Shown here in pieces: positions 1-8,992 of a DNA stretch of 64,000 bases. The stretch spans positions 1-64,000 of the forward strand of contig NZ_NQLA01000005.1 in NCBI RefSeq assembly GCF_002252705.1, in the 5' to 3' direction. The stretch comes from Vulcanococcus limneticus LL. Lineage in GTDB: Bacteria; Cyanobacteriota; Cyanobacteriia; PCC-6307; Cyanobiaceae. The position numbers were made by a program, and so were the translations under genes. The notes under the pieces were generated by a model that worked only from the letters and a program-made list of their open reading frames with translations, searched no databases and had not been told where the DNA came from. Position 1 is the first letter of the stretch, and each line of letters begins with the position of its first letter.

Positions 1-111
1 TTCTTTTTGCCTTGTTTGCCTTCTGGCTGCAGATTCTGAGCAGCCAGCTTGTAGCTCTGAGGCGCAACAAACTGCCATCAAGCGTTGAGACAGCTGCGGC
101 TTGATAATCAC

Positions 112-506
112 TCAGCAAGGCACCTGACTGCCAGAATCTGTATTGGCGGCAGCGGCTCCGACTTTCTCAGGAGGCCCCACGTAGGCATGCTGGCAGCCTT
201 CTGAACTCAGGCGACGCAGAAGGTCTGCTGGCGGCTCCGAGCTCGCATGCAGCTGAATCCCCGGACCATGGCTGAGGGCGATCGGCCTGGAGTTGAACAT
301 CACAACCCTGTTGCCTGCACAGGGCCAGAGATCAAAGCCGGTCACCTGATCGTAGGTGTGGCGTCGCGTGATCAGAACATCCACGCTGGCCGTGAACTCG
401 GCATAGCCGCAATCATCGCCCCGCAGGACAGTCGCGTTGGCTTCCACGAGTCAGTCGATCGCGCCGCTCTCGGGGCGATGAAGCCATCCAGGCTGGCCTG
501 CGCTCC
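112..506 (-). pseudogene. Remnant of a RibD-C/dihydrofolate reductase-like gene
   Basis: The minus strand encodes a run typical of the small DHFR-like (RibD C-terminal) family: an ASLDGFIAP start motif near 474-497, then ESGAID, then LVEANATVLRGDD, GRHTYD-like RRHTYDQVTGF, a WPCAGNRVV strand and a SRPIAL segment. The reading is broken. The ASLDGFIAP and ESGAID parts are in different frames, and the Trp expected after GAID is a TGA stop. The family similarity ends after HAYV near 170 and the C-terminal third is missing. I read it as a decayed, non-functional gene. The family call rests on motif memory, not on a search. Confidence 0.6.
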
Positions 507-1251
507 ACCGCCTGGAGAAAGGCTCTGCTGTCAGCAGGCGAGCGTCAGTGGTGAACTGGCTTCGACGCGGCGGCGGCGGCAACCAACTGGCGATACCGAG
601 GGGTGAGTCTTGGAATGACAGAGTCACCACGCGGAAGCTGTTCATGCTTCTACGCCAGACGGGGCTCATCGCAGGCCCACCCTCGGGATTGACGAAGAGC
701 GCCTGCCGATAGAGAAGCCCCTCATCAGCCTGTTGCTCCACGCGTTTGCCGGCCAGAACAACCTGAATCAATGGGACCATGAACGCATGGATCAATGAGC
801 AACGCCATCGAGTTCGTCGGGGAGCACAACAAATCACCAGTAGCACATTGGTGGACAGCCTTTGGGCTTCGATTCGCCTTATCCTCACTGCCGCAATGGC
901 ACCTGGCGAAAGAGAACCCCGCCGCTGGAATAAACGCCGGAACACACAAAGCCATTACCCGAATAAAACGGGAAGCAAAAGCGACTTACCACCCAAGAAA
1001 GATGCGCGAGACGGCGTCGGCCGGACTGACTATCGGAAAACTTCTGTTCCGCCAATACCACCCATCGCACCCTGCCGACAACCTCTATGCTCAGAACAAT
1101 TGGTTCCGGCAGACTGCGTGCGCGGGCCATAGATTAGCCACGCCTCAAGCCGCGAGAACCGAATACTTGACTCTCGAAAAGCCGGTGAAGGCAGAGGTGG
1201 ATGCATCAATGCAACCTATGTGGCCAGCAATCACCAGCTCAAGAACCGGAG
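507..1251. other. Stretch without a supportable gene
   Basis: About 750 bp where several overlapping open frames exist on both strands but none shows a recognisable domain. A minus-strand frame at 600-780 has a coding-like look (PEGGPAMSPVWRR) and may be another gene remnant. Base composition is less GC-rich than the rest of the window. Probably decayed DNA. Confidence 0.4.
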
Positions 1252-2844
1252 TTACTCAACGACAAACGCAGGCTTGATCTGGGTTAGGCAGCGGCTATCG
1301 GGCGTTTGCTCAGGGTTCGCCAAAAAGTCAGCAGCGATTTTAGTCACACATGCTTCTGCAGCCACGCCCCGTGGCGCAAACAACGCCCCATGCCCGACAC
1401 CAGGAAAGGTGTAAACATAGGAGGTTTTCATGCTCCTAGCCACGGCTTCACCGTAGGGCTAGGGCGTTACCGGATCGTAAGAGCCGTTCAACACCAGGAG
1501 GGGAATTTCCGGATTACCGGAGACAAAGGGCGGCTTCAGCTCGACCTGGAGAACGTCACAAGCTTTCTTCACCGCTTCTGCTTCGCGGATGCCCAAGGGG
1601 ACCAACTGTGGATAGGGTGGCGGCAGCACTTGGTCAGGCGAAACACGAATTGATTTCGCCCGAGCACAGAGAACAGTGTGATACATCTCCCTCGCCCCCC
1701 TAGGTTCCAGATCTGAAAGTGATGCTGCAATCCAAGCAAAGTCACCCTGGCTCGCGGCATGGATGAACTTGGGCAGGGAACTACCACGGGCGGTTTCACC
1801 TGAGTAGGGCCGAGCTAGATAAGACTCGATGCCAATGACAAAGGCATTGCCATCGAGCTGGGCAGTGAATGTCCTTTTACTGGAGGGAATGGTCAGGGTC
1901 AGAGGCAGGGGTTTCTGGTTGAGTTGATCGACGATCTTCAGAAATCTCTGTTCCAGCTTGGGATAGGTCGAGCTGCATTCTTGATCCTGTGCGCAGGCAT
2001 GAAACACATTCCTCAGGGCATAGCTAATCGTATGACCAGCCGCCAGGTTAAAATCAACATCTGGCCTGACCACTCCATCCAGGATCACGCTGCGGAGTTT
2101 AGATTTGTGCTTGTCTGCCTGGACAATGACATACTGCCCCAGCAACGTGCCATAGGAAACGCCGTAATAGTTAAAGCGTGAGTAGCCCATCGCTTCGGCT
2201 ACAGCATAGATATCTGCCGCATTCTCGCGAGTATTGAAGGCACTGGGATTAACGCCTTGAGCTTTAAGGCGATCATTGCACCCTTTGATCCAGCCCGAAT
2301 CGGTGTAGTCTCTTTGCCCCTTGGCCACAGCAATATTGTGAGCGTTCAGCTCTGGACAGGATAAGAAAGGCCTGGAATACCGTGTTCCCCGCTCTTCTAC
2401 GAAGATCAAGTCGCGGCTCTTTAGCAAAGCCGGGAGCTCGGGATACTTTGGCAAGGCTCCATCGGCGATGTCGCCGATAGTTGAGTCGCCAGGGCCACCC
2501 TGTTCGACAAACAATGGATCGGCAGCCGGGGCATTGCCAGTGCTACGGGTACGCACAACAGCAAGCTGGATGGTACGCCCCTCGGGTTTATCGTGCTGTT
2601 CGGGGACGGTGACGTATCCACAATCTGACTTGGCAGCAATGGAGGCAGGCACGTCAAAGGTTTTGCAGTCAACGCTTTTCCATGCCACACCAAACTTGGC
2701 CCGGCTGGAAACAATATGATTGACAGAGCAACTGCCGATTGCAACAACAGCAGAGGCAAGAAGAGTGAACTGGCAACACCGAGTCAGGGTCGACGGCTCT
2801 TGAGGCTTTATCTTTGATCGGGATTCAGAACGGTAGCTTTTCAT
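1252..2844 (-). pseudogene. TAP-like alpha/beta hydrolase (lipoprotein) split by an in-frame amber stop
   Basis: Resembles secreted tripeptidyl-aminopeptidase-type alpha/beta hydrolases. The N-terminus has a lipoprotein signal (hydrophobic run ending VAIGSC). EQGGPGDST fits the oxyanion region, and GVSYG is the nucleophile elbow with the catalytic Ser. The frame stops at a TAG (1459-1461) directly after the catalytic-Asp motif NGSYDPVTP. The same frame then continues without shift through PGVGHGALF, which carries the expected catalytic His, to a natural stop at 1252. One base change therefore separates the Asp and His of the triad. Without readthrough the product lacks its His and is probably inactive. 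It could be a very recent pseudogene or a sequencing error. Confidence 0.75.
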
Positions 2845-3347
2845 CAGCCGCCAAGGATTACATGGATTCTAGCAAGGACTTAGTCGACTGGCTTTGGCAG
2901 GGTTTACCAAAGGCTGCCTATACGGTGAACCCAGTGAATTGACCAGATGCCTGTCGATTCCTGTCCATGTTTTCCGTCAAAGCCATAAAGACGAGCCTCA
3001 CATCCAGCGATTCTCCTAGAATTGGCCTTCTTCCTTGGAACAGCAACAACATAGACCTATCTTCACACCATCAATGGCAGCCGAAGTGCACCCGCTTCAA
3101 GCACACTGCTGGCCCATACAGGTAGCGGCCTTACGGCGCGGTTCACGACGATCTTCCGGATCGAAGTAGATGGTGGTCCGTCTCGATTAATCCGTCACTC
3201 AGTAGTTGCGCTTTGGCGTCAAGACGGTGCCACCTCCGGAAGCCTCTTCAATCTAGAGCTTCAGATCAGAAGCGCGCATTAACTCTTGGACATCAATGAT
3301 ACTTCATAGACCCGTCTTCTACGTCTGGATGCTAGGCCACCAGCCTG
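2845..3347. other. 500-bp intergenic stretch with no recognised gene
   Basis: No frame of useful length is open. One short minus-strand stretch around 3115-3175 reads like coding sequence (YFDPEDRREPRRKAA) but cannot be extended. The stretch probably holds the promoter of the hydrolase gene at its left end and otherwise decayed DNA. Confidence 0.35.
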
Positions 3348-3833
3348 TCAGCCATGGCGCGCCGCTTCGATCACGGCAATATCAATCTTTCCCATTGTCA
3401 TCATCGCGTCGAACGCACGCTTGGCGACAGCAGGATCGCCATCGCCTATCGCTTCAGTGAGAGCCCGCGGCGTGATCTGCCACGACACTCCCCATTTGTC
3501 CTTGCACCAGCCGCAGGAGCCCGCTTCGCCGCCATTGCCGACGATCGCGTTCCAGTAACGGTCTGTTTCTGCTTGGTCGTCGGTAGCCACCTGAAAGGAG
3601 AAGGCTTCGCTGTGCTTAAACGCAGGTCCTCCATTAAGCCCAAGACAGGGAATGCCCATCACAGTGAAAAGCACGGTCAACACATCACCTTCTTTGCCCG
3701 ACGGGAAGTCTCCCGGCGCACGGTGCACTGCATCGAGGGAAGAGCCCGGAAAGGTAGCGGCGTAAAATCCTGCTGCGTCTTCTGCATCTCCGTCATACCA
3801 GAGGCAAATCATGTTCTTCGCAACCGTTGCCAT
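3348..3833 (-). CDS. VOC-family protein, PhnB-like
   Basis: A 161-residue single-domain protein of the vicinal-oxygen-chelate fold (PhnB / 3-demethylubiquinone methyltransferase-like group). Typical signs are the N-terminal MICLWYDGDAEDAAGFY strand/helix, the GIPCLGLNGGPAF turn, an AFSFQVATDD strand and the CGWCKDKWGVSWQITP segment, followed by a C-terminal helix with AFDAMMTMGKID, common in this subgroup. Its substrate cannot be told from sequence, and PhnB-like proteins are mostly of unknown function. It appears intact, unlike its left-hand neighbours. Confidence 0.85.
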   Translation of the reverse strand: MATVAKNMICLWYDGDAEDAAGFYAATFPGSSLDAVHRAPGDFPSGKEGDVLTVLFTVMGIPCLGLNGGPAFKHSEAFSFQVATDDQAETDRYWNAIVGNGGEAGSCGWCKDKWGVSWQITPRALTEAIGDGDPAVAKRAFDAMMTMGKIDIAVIEAARHG

Positions 3834-4117
3834 AGTGCTTCTCCAATGAGATCGAAAGATTCAGCCATTGACCGTAGCGTGGGTATGCGTGAGCGTTGAC
3901 GGCCTCACTTGCCATCGGCTGGTTCCGCGACCCTTCTCAGCAGTCCCATCCTCGGCGACATCTGCAGCTGGAGTAGTTGCTTCTGAGTGCTGAAGAACAA
4001 GGATTGGCCTGCAATTGGCCTCGGGTGGCTCGCTGGAATGAGAGCTTCTTCTCCAAACCCGTGAACAGCCTGTGCCTACCGCCATACGGGCCCAGTGTGG
4101 AATCGCCCAAGCCACCC
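3834..4117. other. Intergenic region, nothing recognised
   Basis: About 280 bp between the VOC gene and the antiporter operon, both on the minus strand. It marks the shift from the less GC-rich left end to very GC-rich DNA. No clear hairpin or promoter was identified. Confidence 0.3.
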
Positions 4118-4789
4118 TCATGGCCAGCCGCGATAGCGCACAAACAACTGCAGCATCGACCACGACCCCAGCGTCACCTTGAGGGCCATCAGCACGTTCA
4201 ACGGCGGGATCCAGCCGCCACTGCCCGTCGTGCCGAATGTTCCCTCCGGCAGGGGGAGCCCCAGCAGGCTCAGCAGGGCGATGGCGATGAAGGCCAGCAC
4301 CGCCGTCTTTTCCAGCAGCGGCACACGCCAGCGATGATGCAGCGCTTCGCTCTGCCGGCCCCGGCCGCTGAGCAGCCCCAGCCCCAGGGCCGTGCCCCCG
4401 GCCACCCCCGCCGCGAAGCCGCCCCCTGGCGACATGTGACCCCGCAGGGCCAGCTCCACCGCCACCAGGGTCGCCAGGGTGGCCCCCAGGCGGCAGAGTT
4501 CGATCGCCACCGGGTCGTCCAGGTCCCGGATCGGGCCCTGGACCCGCTCGCCCCGCAGCATCCAGCCCACCCCGAGCGAGGCCAGGGTGAACACCACCAC
4601 CTCACCGATGGTGTCGAACAGGCGGACGTGCAGGATCACCCCCGACACCGTGTTAGGCACCCCGGCCTCGGCCGCCAGCTGGCTTACCAGGGCGGCGTTG
4701 TCTGAAGCTGCCGGCAGCGCACCCGCCAGCGGCGGCAGCAGCGGTGCCAGGCACAGCAGCGCCGCCGCCACCAGCACCAGGGCCCTCAT
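4118..4789 (-). CDS. mnhB: Na+/H+ antiporter subunit MnhB-like membrane protein
   Basis: About 223 residues with several membrane helices. The core matches MnhB/MrpB: a helix leading to the loop RGHMSPGGGFAAGVAGG, then an amphipathic helix and a further membrane segment near the C-terminus. The N-terminal part (VSGVILHVRLFDTIGEVVVF) resembles the C-terminal extension of MrpA, so it is a composite of both. The start is taken at the ATG whose TG overlaps the upstream stop (ATGA, 4786-4789). It is last in a four-gene overlapping operon and probably forms a membrane ion-translocating complex with the others. Confidence 0.85.
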   Translation of the reverse strand: MRALVLVAAALLCLAPLLPPLAGALPAASDNAALVSQLAAEAGVPNTVSGVILHVRLFDTIGEVVVFTLASLGVGWMLRGERVQGPIRDLDDPVAIELCRLGATLATLVAVELALRGHMSPGGGFAAGVAGGTALGLGLLSGRGRQSEALHHRWRVPLLEKTAVLAFIAIALLSLLGLPLPEGTFGTTGSGGWIPPLNVLMALKVTLGSWSMLQLFVRYRGWP

Positions 4790-5301
4790 CGCCGCTCCTC
4801 CAGCCACAGCGTGCCGCCCAGGCGCTGCCAGTCCTCAGCTCCCTCCAGGGCCAGCAGGCGCTGGCCGAGATGGTGGGTGCGCAGCCGCAGGCACCCGCCT
4901 GGCTCCAGCAGGCCATGGAGCTCCGCCGGCCAGGGTTCGCCGCCGGGCTCCAGCGGCACCAGCTCCAGCCGCAGCTGGGCCTGCTCCAGCCAGCGGCGCA
5001 GGACGGCCTCCAACTCCGCCTCCGTCCCCGTCTCCGCTTCCGTCCCCGCCGGCACCCCCAGGCGCAGCACCATCGACGCATGCAGCGCCACCGCGTAGAA
5101 GGCGGTGGCCAGCAGGGTTCCCACCAGCGCCTCGGTGAGCGCCACATCCGCGGCCCCCAGCAGCGCATACACCAGGGCCGCCACCACGCCGAGCATGCCG
5201 CGCAGCACCAGGGCCGTGGCGGGCCGGGCCTGACCCACGCACAGCAGCGCCGTGACCGGCAGCAGGGCCATGACCGGCAGCAGCAGGGTCAGCTCATCCA
5301 T
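4786..5301 (-). CDS. DUF4040/MbhD-like antiporter-complex subunit
   Basis: 171 residues. The N-terminal 80 residues form three hydrophobic helices with the GAADVALTEALVG signature of the DUF4040/MbhD domain, which in larger systems lies at the end of MrpA-type subunits. The C-terminal 90 residues are soluble, charged and unlike anything I recognise. The gene overlaps mnhD upstream by 8 nt and mnhB downstream by 4 nt, so translation is probably coupled. The likely role is a small membrane subunit of the cation/proton complex. Confidence 0.8.
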   Translation of the reverse strand: MDELTLLLPVMALLPVTALLCVGQARPATALVLRGMLGVVAALVYALLGAADVALTEALVGTLLATAFYAVALHASMVLRLGVPAGTEAETGTEAELEAVLRRWLEQAQLRLELVPLEPGGEPWPAELHGLLEPGGCLRLRTHHLGQRLLALEGAEDWQRLGGTLWLEERR

Positions 5302-6439
5302 GGGGATCCGGGGGCCTCTCCAGGGGAGCCGCTGACGCCTCGGGCCGCCGGGCCCCGTGGGCGCTGGACGCCAGCACGGCGCTGAGCAGCGTGTTCCACA
5401 CCAGCAACGACCCCAGCGCCAGCACCAGCAGGGGCCATTCCGGCGGACGCCGCAGCAGCAGCCCCACCACGATCAGCGCCGAACCCAGCCCGTCCGCCAC
5501 CGACAGCCCATGCAGCTGGCGCAGGACGCTCGCGCGCCCCAACAGGGGCCAGCTGCCCCACAGCCAGAAGGCCACCCCCAGCGCCATCACGACGGTGCTG
5601 CCCCAGCTGCCGAGCGCGATCATGCCCCCCCCCTGCCGCAGCAGCTGGCCCAGCAGCAGCAGGCCGGCGTTGCCCACCGCCAGCACCAGCACCCCCACCA
5701 TCCCCAGCATCGGATCGTCCCGCAGCACCGACACCACCAGCATCAGCACCGCGGCCTTGGTGGACAGGCTGGCCAGGGCCGCCAGCCGCTGCCAGATCGG
5801 GCCGGGCCGGCACACCCCCGCCACCGGCAGCAGCAGGGCCGCCGTCATCGCCACCACCAGCAGGGTCAGGGCCATCAGCGCCACCGCCAGGCCCCCCACC
5901 TCCGCCACCCCGGCCATGGCGAAGCTGTGGCGCTCCTGATAGATCAGGGCGGCACCGATCAGATAGAGCAGCATCACGGTGTTGCTGACCAGCCCGTAGC
6001 GCAAGGCCAGCCAGATCGCACCCTCACCCCGGCCCTGGGCCAGCAGCAGCACCGCGATCCCCACCGCCTCCAGGGCCACATAGATCGAGATCAGATCCAC
6101 GGCCACCACGGCGGTGTTCAGGCTCCCCTGCAGCACCAGCAGCAGCAAGAGGGCCGGTTCCGATCCCGGGCGCCGCCATCCCTGGAGCACCGCCGCCGCC
6201 ACCACCAGGCCGTTGAGCAGCAGGAACGGCGCGGCCAGGTCGTCCAGGCGCAGCGCCACCCCCAGGGGCCCCAGCAGCTGCAGCGGGCCCGCCAGCCAGC
6301 CCTGCTGGGCGGCTGCCGCCATGGCGGCCGTGGCCGCCGAGCTGAGCAGCAGCAGCGGCCGGGCCAGCGGGGGCTTCAGGGCGGCCAGGAAGGCGGCCAG
6401 GAACGGGGCCACCAGCCAGGTGATCACCAGGCCTGTCAT
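5294..6439 (-). CDS. mnhD: MnhD/NuoN-like proton-translocating antiporter subunit
   Basis: 381 residues, with about eleven or more hydrophobic helices of the ND2/ND4/ND5-like antiporter fold. The early-helix Glu (ISIYVALEAVGIA) and a later Lys in SLSTKAAVLML are present, but the WLPxAH-type motif usual before that helix is replaced by LLLPVAGVCRPGP without His. The protein is also shorter than the roughly 500 residues of most MnhD proteins. Its coding ends overlap both neighbours. It is presumably the main ion channel of this reduced complex; which ion it moves cannot be read from the sequence. Confidence 0.8.
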   Translation of the reverse strand: MTGLVITWLVAPFLAAFLAALKPPLARPLLLLSSAATAAMAAAAQQGWLAGPLQLLGPLGVALRLDDLAAPFLLLNGLVVAAAVLQGWRRPGSEPALLLLLVLQGSLNTAVVAVDLISIYVALEAVGIAVLLLAQGRGEGAIWLALRYGLVSNTVMLLYLIGAALIYQERHSFAMAGVAEVGGLAVALMALTLLVVAMTAALLLPVAGVCRPGPIWQRLAALASLSTKAAVLMLVVSVLRDDPMLGMVGVLVLAVGNAGLLLLGQLLRQGGGMIALGSWGSTVVMALGVAFWLWGSWPLLGRASVLRQLHGLSVADGLGSALIVVGLLLRRPPEWPLLVLALGSLLVWNTLLSAVLASSAHGARRPEASAAPLERPPDPHG

Positions 6440-6819
6440 GGCCGCGGCGCCGGCGGATCGGCCGCGAGGGCGTCCAGGCTCTCCACGTCGAGGCTGGGGT
6501 CAAGGCGGGCGAGGCGGGTGGTGGCCACCAGCAGCAGCGCCTGCACCGAGAAGCCGATCACGATCGCGGTGAGGATCACGGCCTGGGGGATGGGGTCAGC
6601 CCAGCGCTGGGCCGGGTCCGCCAGCAGAGAGCCCGGCGGCAGGATCGGCGTGCGCAGGCCACCCCGGGCCGCCACCAGCACGAACAGGGCGATCACCCCG
6701 GTGCCCATCACGTCCATACCGAGCAACTTCATCCAGAGGTTGCGATGGCGCAGCAGAGCCACCAGGCCGATCAGCACCGTGGCCAGCACCAGGGCCTCCA
6801 GCACGGCATACGGATGCAT
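6436..6819 (-). CDS. mnhC: MnhC/NuoK-like antiporter subunit
   Basis: 127 residues with three membrane helices in the NuoK/MnhC arrangement: LEALVLATVLIGLVALL, then KLLGMDVMGTGVIALFVL, then DPIPQAVILTAIVIGFSVQALLL. DPIPQALVLTAIVI is the hallmark of this subunit. It is the first gene of the operon (mnhC-mnhD-DUF4040-mnhB), with an ATGA overlap to mnhD. Genes for MnhA, E, F and G are not in the window. Confidence 0.9.
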   Translation of the reverse strand: MHPYAVLEALVLATVLIGLVALLRHRNLWMKLLGMDVMGTGVIALFVLVAARGGLRTPILPPGSLLADPAQRWADPIPQAVILTAIVIGFSVQALLLVATTRLARLDPSLDVESLDALAADPPAPRP

Positions 6820-6899
6820 CGCGCTGGGCTGCGAGGGTCACCCCATGATGGCCCGAACTGGTCATTCCGCTGAGATCGGCGGTGAGCTGGTGCCGCTGG

Positions 6900-7181
6900 C
6901 TACAGCACGCCCTGCTCGATCTCATCCAGGTAGAGAAAGTGTGGGGCCTTCACGCCTGCCCGGGTACGGATCTCCACCAACTCCGGCGATTCGAAGAAGC
7001 GGCGGGCCCCATCCAGCGACGACCACTGCGAGAAGTGGACGATGCTATTTGCATCTGTGTCGTGGCGAAAAAGCTGGTAGCTGATTTCGCCGGCCTGCTT
7101 GCGGATGTCCGCAGCCTGATCGAAAATAAGCTTCCATGCCGGATAGGATTCAACCTCGTGGAGGATTAGAACGTAGGGCAT
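6900..7181 (-). CDS. Antibiotic biosynthesis monooxygenase (ABM) family protein
   Basis: A 93-residue single ferredoxin-like-fold ABM domain: MPYVLILHEVESYPAWKLIFD, then SYQLFRHDTDANSIVHFSQW and RRFFESPELVEIRTRAGV. Such proteins oxidise quinone- or polyketide-like substrates without a cofactor or degrade haem; the substrate here is unknown. It is the third gene of a probable operon with the GST and GNAT-cupin genes, 12 nt after the latter, which suggests a detoxification role. Confidence 0.85.
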   Translation of the reverse strand: MPYVLILHEVESYPAWKLIFDQAADIRKQAGEISYQLFRHDTDANSIVHFSQWSSLDGARRFFESPELVEIRTRAGVKAPHFLYLDEIEQGVL

Positions 7182-7193
7182 GGAGCACTCGGT

Positions 7194-8255
7194 TCAGGGC
7201 GAGCTGATCATGCCATAGGCAGATCCGTCTTTGCGCGTGAATTCCCACAGTCCGTTCACGAAAAGTGCCTGGAGATCGTCATCCGGATACACCGCGGAAT
7301 CCCCCGGGCTACGGTCTCCCACTTCAAGCACAACCACGTCCTCCTGTGAGCGATTGATCAGATGGTGGGCGCTGCTGGCGCCGGCCTTGAATCCGGCGCA
7401 CATGCCAGGCGAAAGTTGTGCTTCCCCTTGGTCGGTCACAAGAACGGGATGGCCGGCCAGGATGTAGATGAACTCATCTTGTGTCGAATGGGCATGCCTC
7501 AGCGACGAGATCGATCCCGGCTCCAGCGTTGTGAGGTTGACACCGAAATTTGCGAGGCCAAACACCTCGCCGAGGGTCCGCTTTGTCCGGCCGGCCATGC
7601 GGGAGGCAAAGGGTTCTGGATAGCTCGATGGCTTGGTGCGTGGGGCCACCTCTGCCGCCACAACGGCCGTTGGCACGGGCCGATGACCCACCCCTTCGCC
7701 TGGATCCTGCGAACGGTCCGGCTCGGCTGGATGGCCAGCGAGCTTCGTCAATGCTTCGGTCTTGAGGTCCGGGATGATGGGCATCCCCACCCCAGCCAAG
7801 CGGGGGTAATCGGCGATAATGCCAGTTCTTTGATGGCCTCGCCGGCCATAGAAGTCCATCAGCTCGGTCCTTGCTGTCAGCACGCAGATCGTGAACCGCT
7901 CGGAGCCCAAGGTTGTGCGCGCGTAGCGCTCGGCATGATCGAGCAACCGCGTGCCCATTCCCTTGCCTTGATGGCGAGGAGTCACCGCGAGGAGTCCGAT
8001 CGAGCTCGCGCTGTCGCGCCGCTCGATCAACACGCAGGCGACGATCTCCTGGCCCTCAAGGCCCAGCAGGATCACGGCATCTTGCCGGGTCAGGATGGCG
8101 GCCACCTGGCTGGCACTGATACGGCTGCCCGCCACGAACTCCGCTTCGTGGGTCCAGCCAGCCGAGCCAGCTTCGGGCCGATAGGCAGCGTTGACGAGTT
8201 GGGCAATCGCCTCCGCATCGGAGGGCGTAGCGGCAACGACGTTGACAGGGCCCAT
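7194..8255 (-). CDS. GNAT acetyltransferase fused to a cupin domain
   Basis: 353 residues with two domains. Residues 1-150 form a GNAT fold, with the acetyl-CoA loop in VTPRHQGKGMGTRLLDHAE and FYGRRGHQRTG in the last strand. After a Pro-rich linker (about 170-215), residues 220-345 form a cupin: HAHSTQDEFIYILAG supplies His/His/Glu metal ligands and SSAHHLINRS the late His. Both domains exist alone in many bacteria; I do not recognise the fusion as common. The gene sits 7 nt after the GST stop and 12 nt before the ABM gene, so the three are probably co-transcribed. It may modify and bind a small electrophile, but that is inference. Confidence 0.8.
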   Translation of the reverse strand: MGPVNVVAATPSDAEAIAQLVNAAYRPEAGSAGWTHEAEFVAGSRISASQVAAILTRQDAVILLGLEGQEIVACVLIERRDSASSIGLLAVTPRHQGKGMGTRLLDHAERYARTTLGSERFTICVLTARTELMDFYGRRGHQRTGIIADYPRLAGVGMPIIPDLKTEALTKLAGHPAEPDRSQDPGEGVGHRPVPTAVVAAEVAPRTKPSSYPEPFASRMAGRTKRTLGEVFGLANFGVNLTTLEPGSISSLRHAHSTQDEFIYILAGHPVLVTDQGEAQLSPGMCAGFKAGASSAHHLINRSQEDVVVLEVGDRSPGDSAVYPDDDLQALFVNGLWEFTRKDGSAYGMISSP

Positions 8256-8262
8256 GGCGGAT

Positions 8263-8970
8263 CTAGCCGTTGAATGTGGTCAGGAGAGGCTGCTCGGGCG
8301 CCACCTCCAGAATGAACGCATCGATGTCGTCGAAGGCCGCCTTGCAGGCGGGCCGCTTGGCGAGGCGGGCGAGGTAACGGCGAAAGACGCTGGCCCTGCA
8401 GAGGCCATAGCGCCGCGCCCAGAGCACGTTATGGCCCATGATGCAGTCGGCGGCAGTGAACGCTTCTCCACAGATGTAGGGAGCTGATTCCAGGCGCTGG
8501 CAAAGCTGGGGTTCAATCTCCGTGGCAAATTTGCTTCGGTATCGCGTCACCGTGCGGGGATCGCGCTCCTGGATCGCCAGCATGTGCTCGTGGATTCGGA
8601 TCTGCCAGAGCAGCATGTCCATGGTGGTGCCGCCAAACTGAAGCATCTGCAGGTAATCGGCGCGGCCCCTTGAAGCCTGAACCGGTGGTGCCAGGTGCGC
8701 TTCGCCATAGGCGTCGGCAAGGAAGGCCACGATGGCGGTGCTTTCGAGCATCTGCTGTGCGCTGCCATCGGACCAGAAGATCTCCAGGATGGGCACGCTG
8801 ACGCTGTGGTTGGGATTCATGCGCAGGAACCGCGGGCTGAACAGTGCCCCTGCGTAGACATCGACGATCTCGATCGCGAATCGGCTGCCAACGACTTCGT
8901 GGAGCATCCACTTGACCCGCGCACTTCTGGAGGCGGGGAAGTGGTAAAGCTTCAGGGACTCAATGGACAT
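8263..8970 (-). CDS. Glutathione S-transferase family protein
   Basis: 235 residues with an N-terminal thioredoxin-like domain (KLYHFPASRSARVKWMLHE, where a Ser sits at the usual activating position; VPILEI with the cis-Pro; LESTAIVAFLADAYG for the glutathione gamma-Glu contact). A helical C-terminal domain contains GEAFTAADCIMGHNVLWA. It would conjugate glutathione to electrophiles. It is the first gene of the operon and is transcribed divergently from the HxlR regulator, whose operator-like palindromes lie just upstream. Confidence 0.88.
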   Translation of the reverse strand: MSIESLKLYHFPASRSARVKWMLHEVVGSRFAIEIVDVYAGALFSPRFLRMNPNHSVSVPILEIFWSDGSAQQMLESTAIVAFLADAYGEAHLAPPVQASRGRADYLQMLQFGGTTMDMLLWQIRIHEHMLAIQERDPRTVTRYRSKFATEIEPQLCQRLESAPYICGEAFTAADCIMGHNVLWARRYGLCRASVFRRYLARLAKRPACKAAFDDIDAFILEVAPEQPLLTTFNG

Positions 8971-8992
8971 AGCGGCTGACCGGAGGCCCCTA

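Noticed and set aside
3100..3300. Possible transposase or other gene remnant
   Set aside because: Only about 20 coding-like codons and no recognisable motif or terminal inverted repeats.
5357..7084. Long plus-strand open frame (575 codons) rich in Gln/His/Pro
   Set aside because: It is the antisense of the mnh operon. In very GC-rich coding DNA the opposite strand stays open, and the composition has no domain features.
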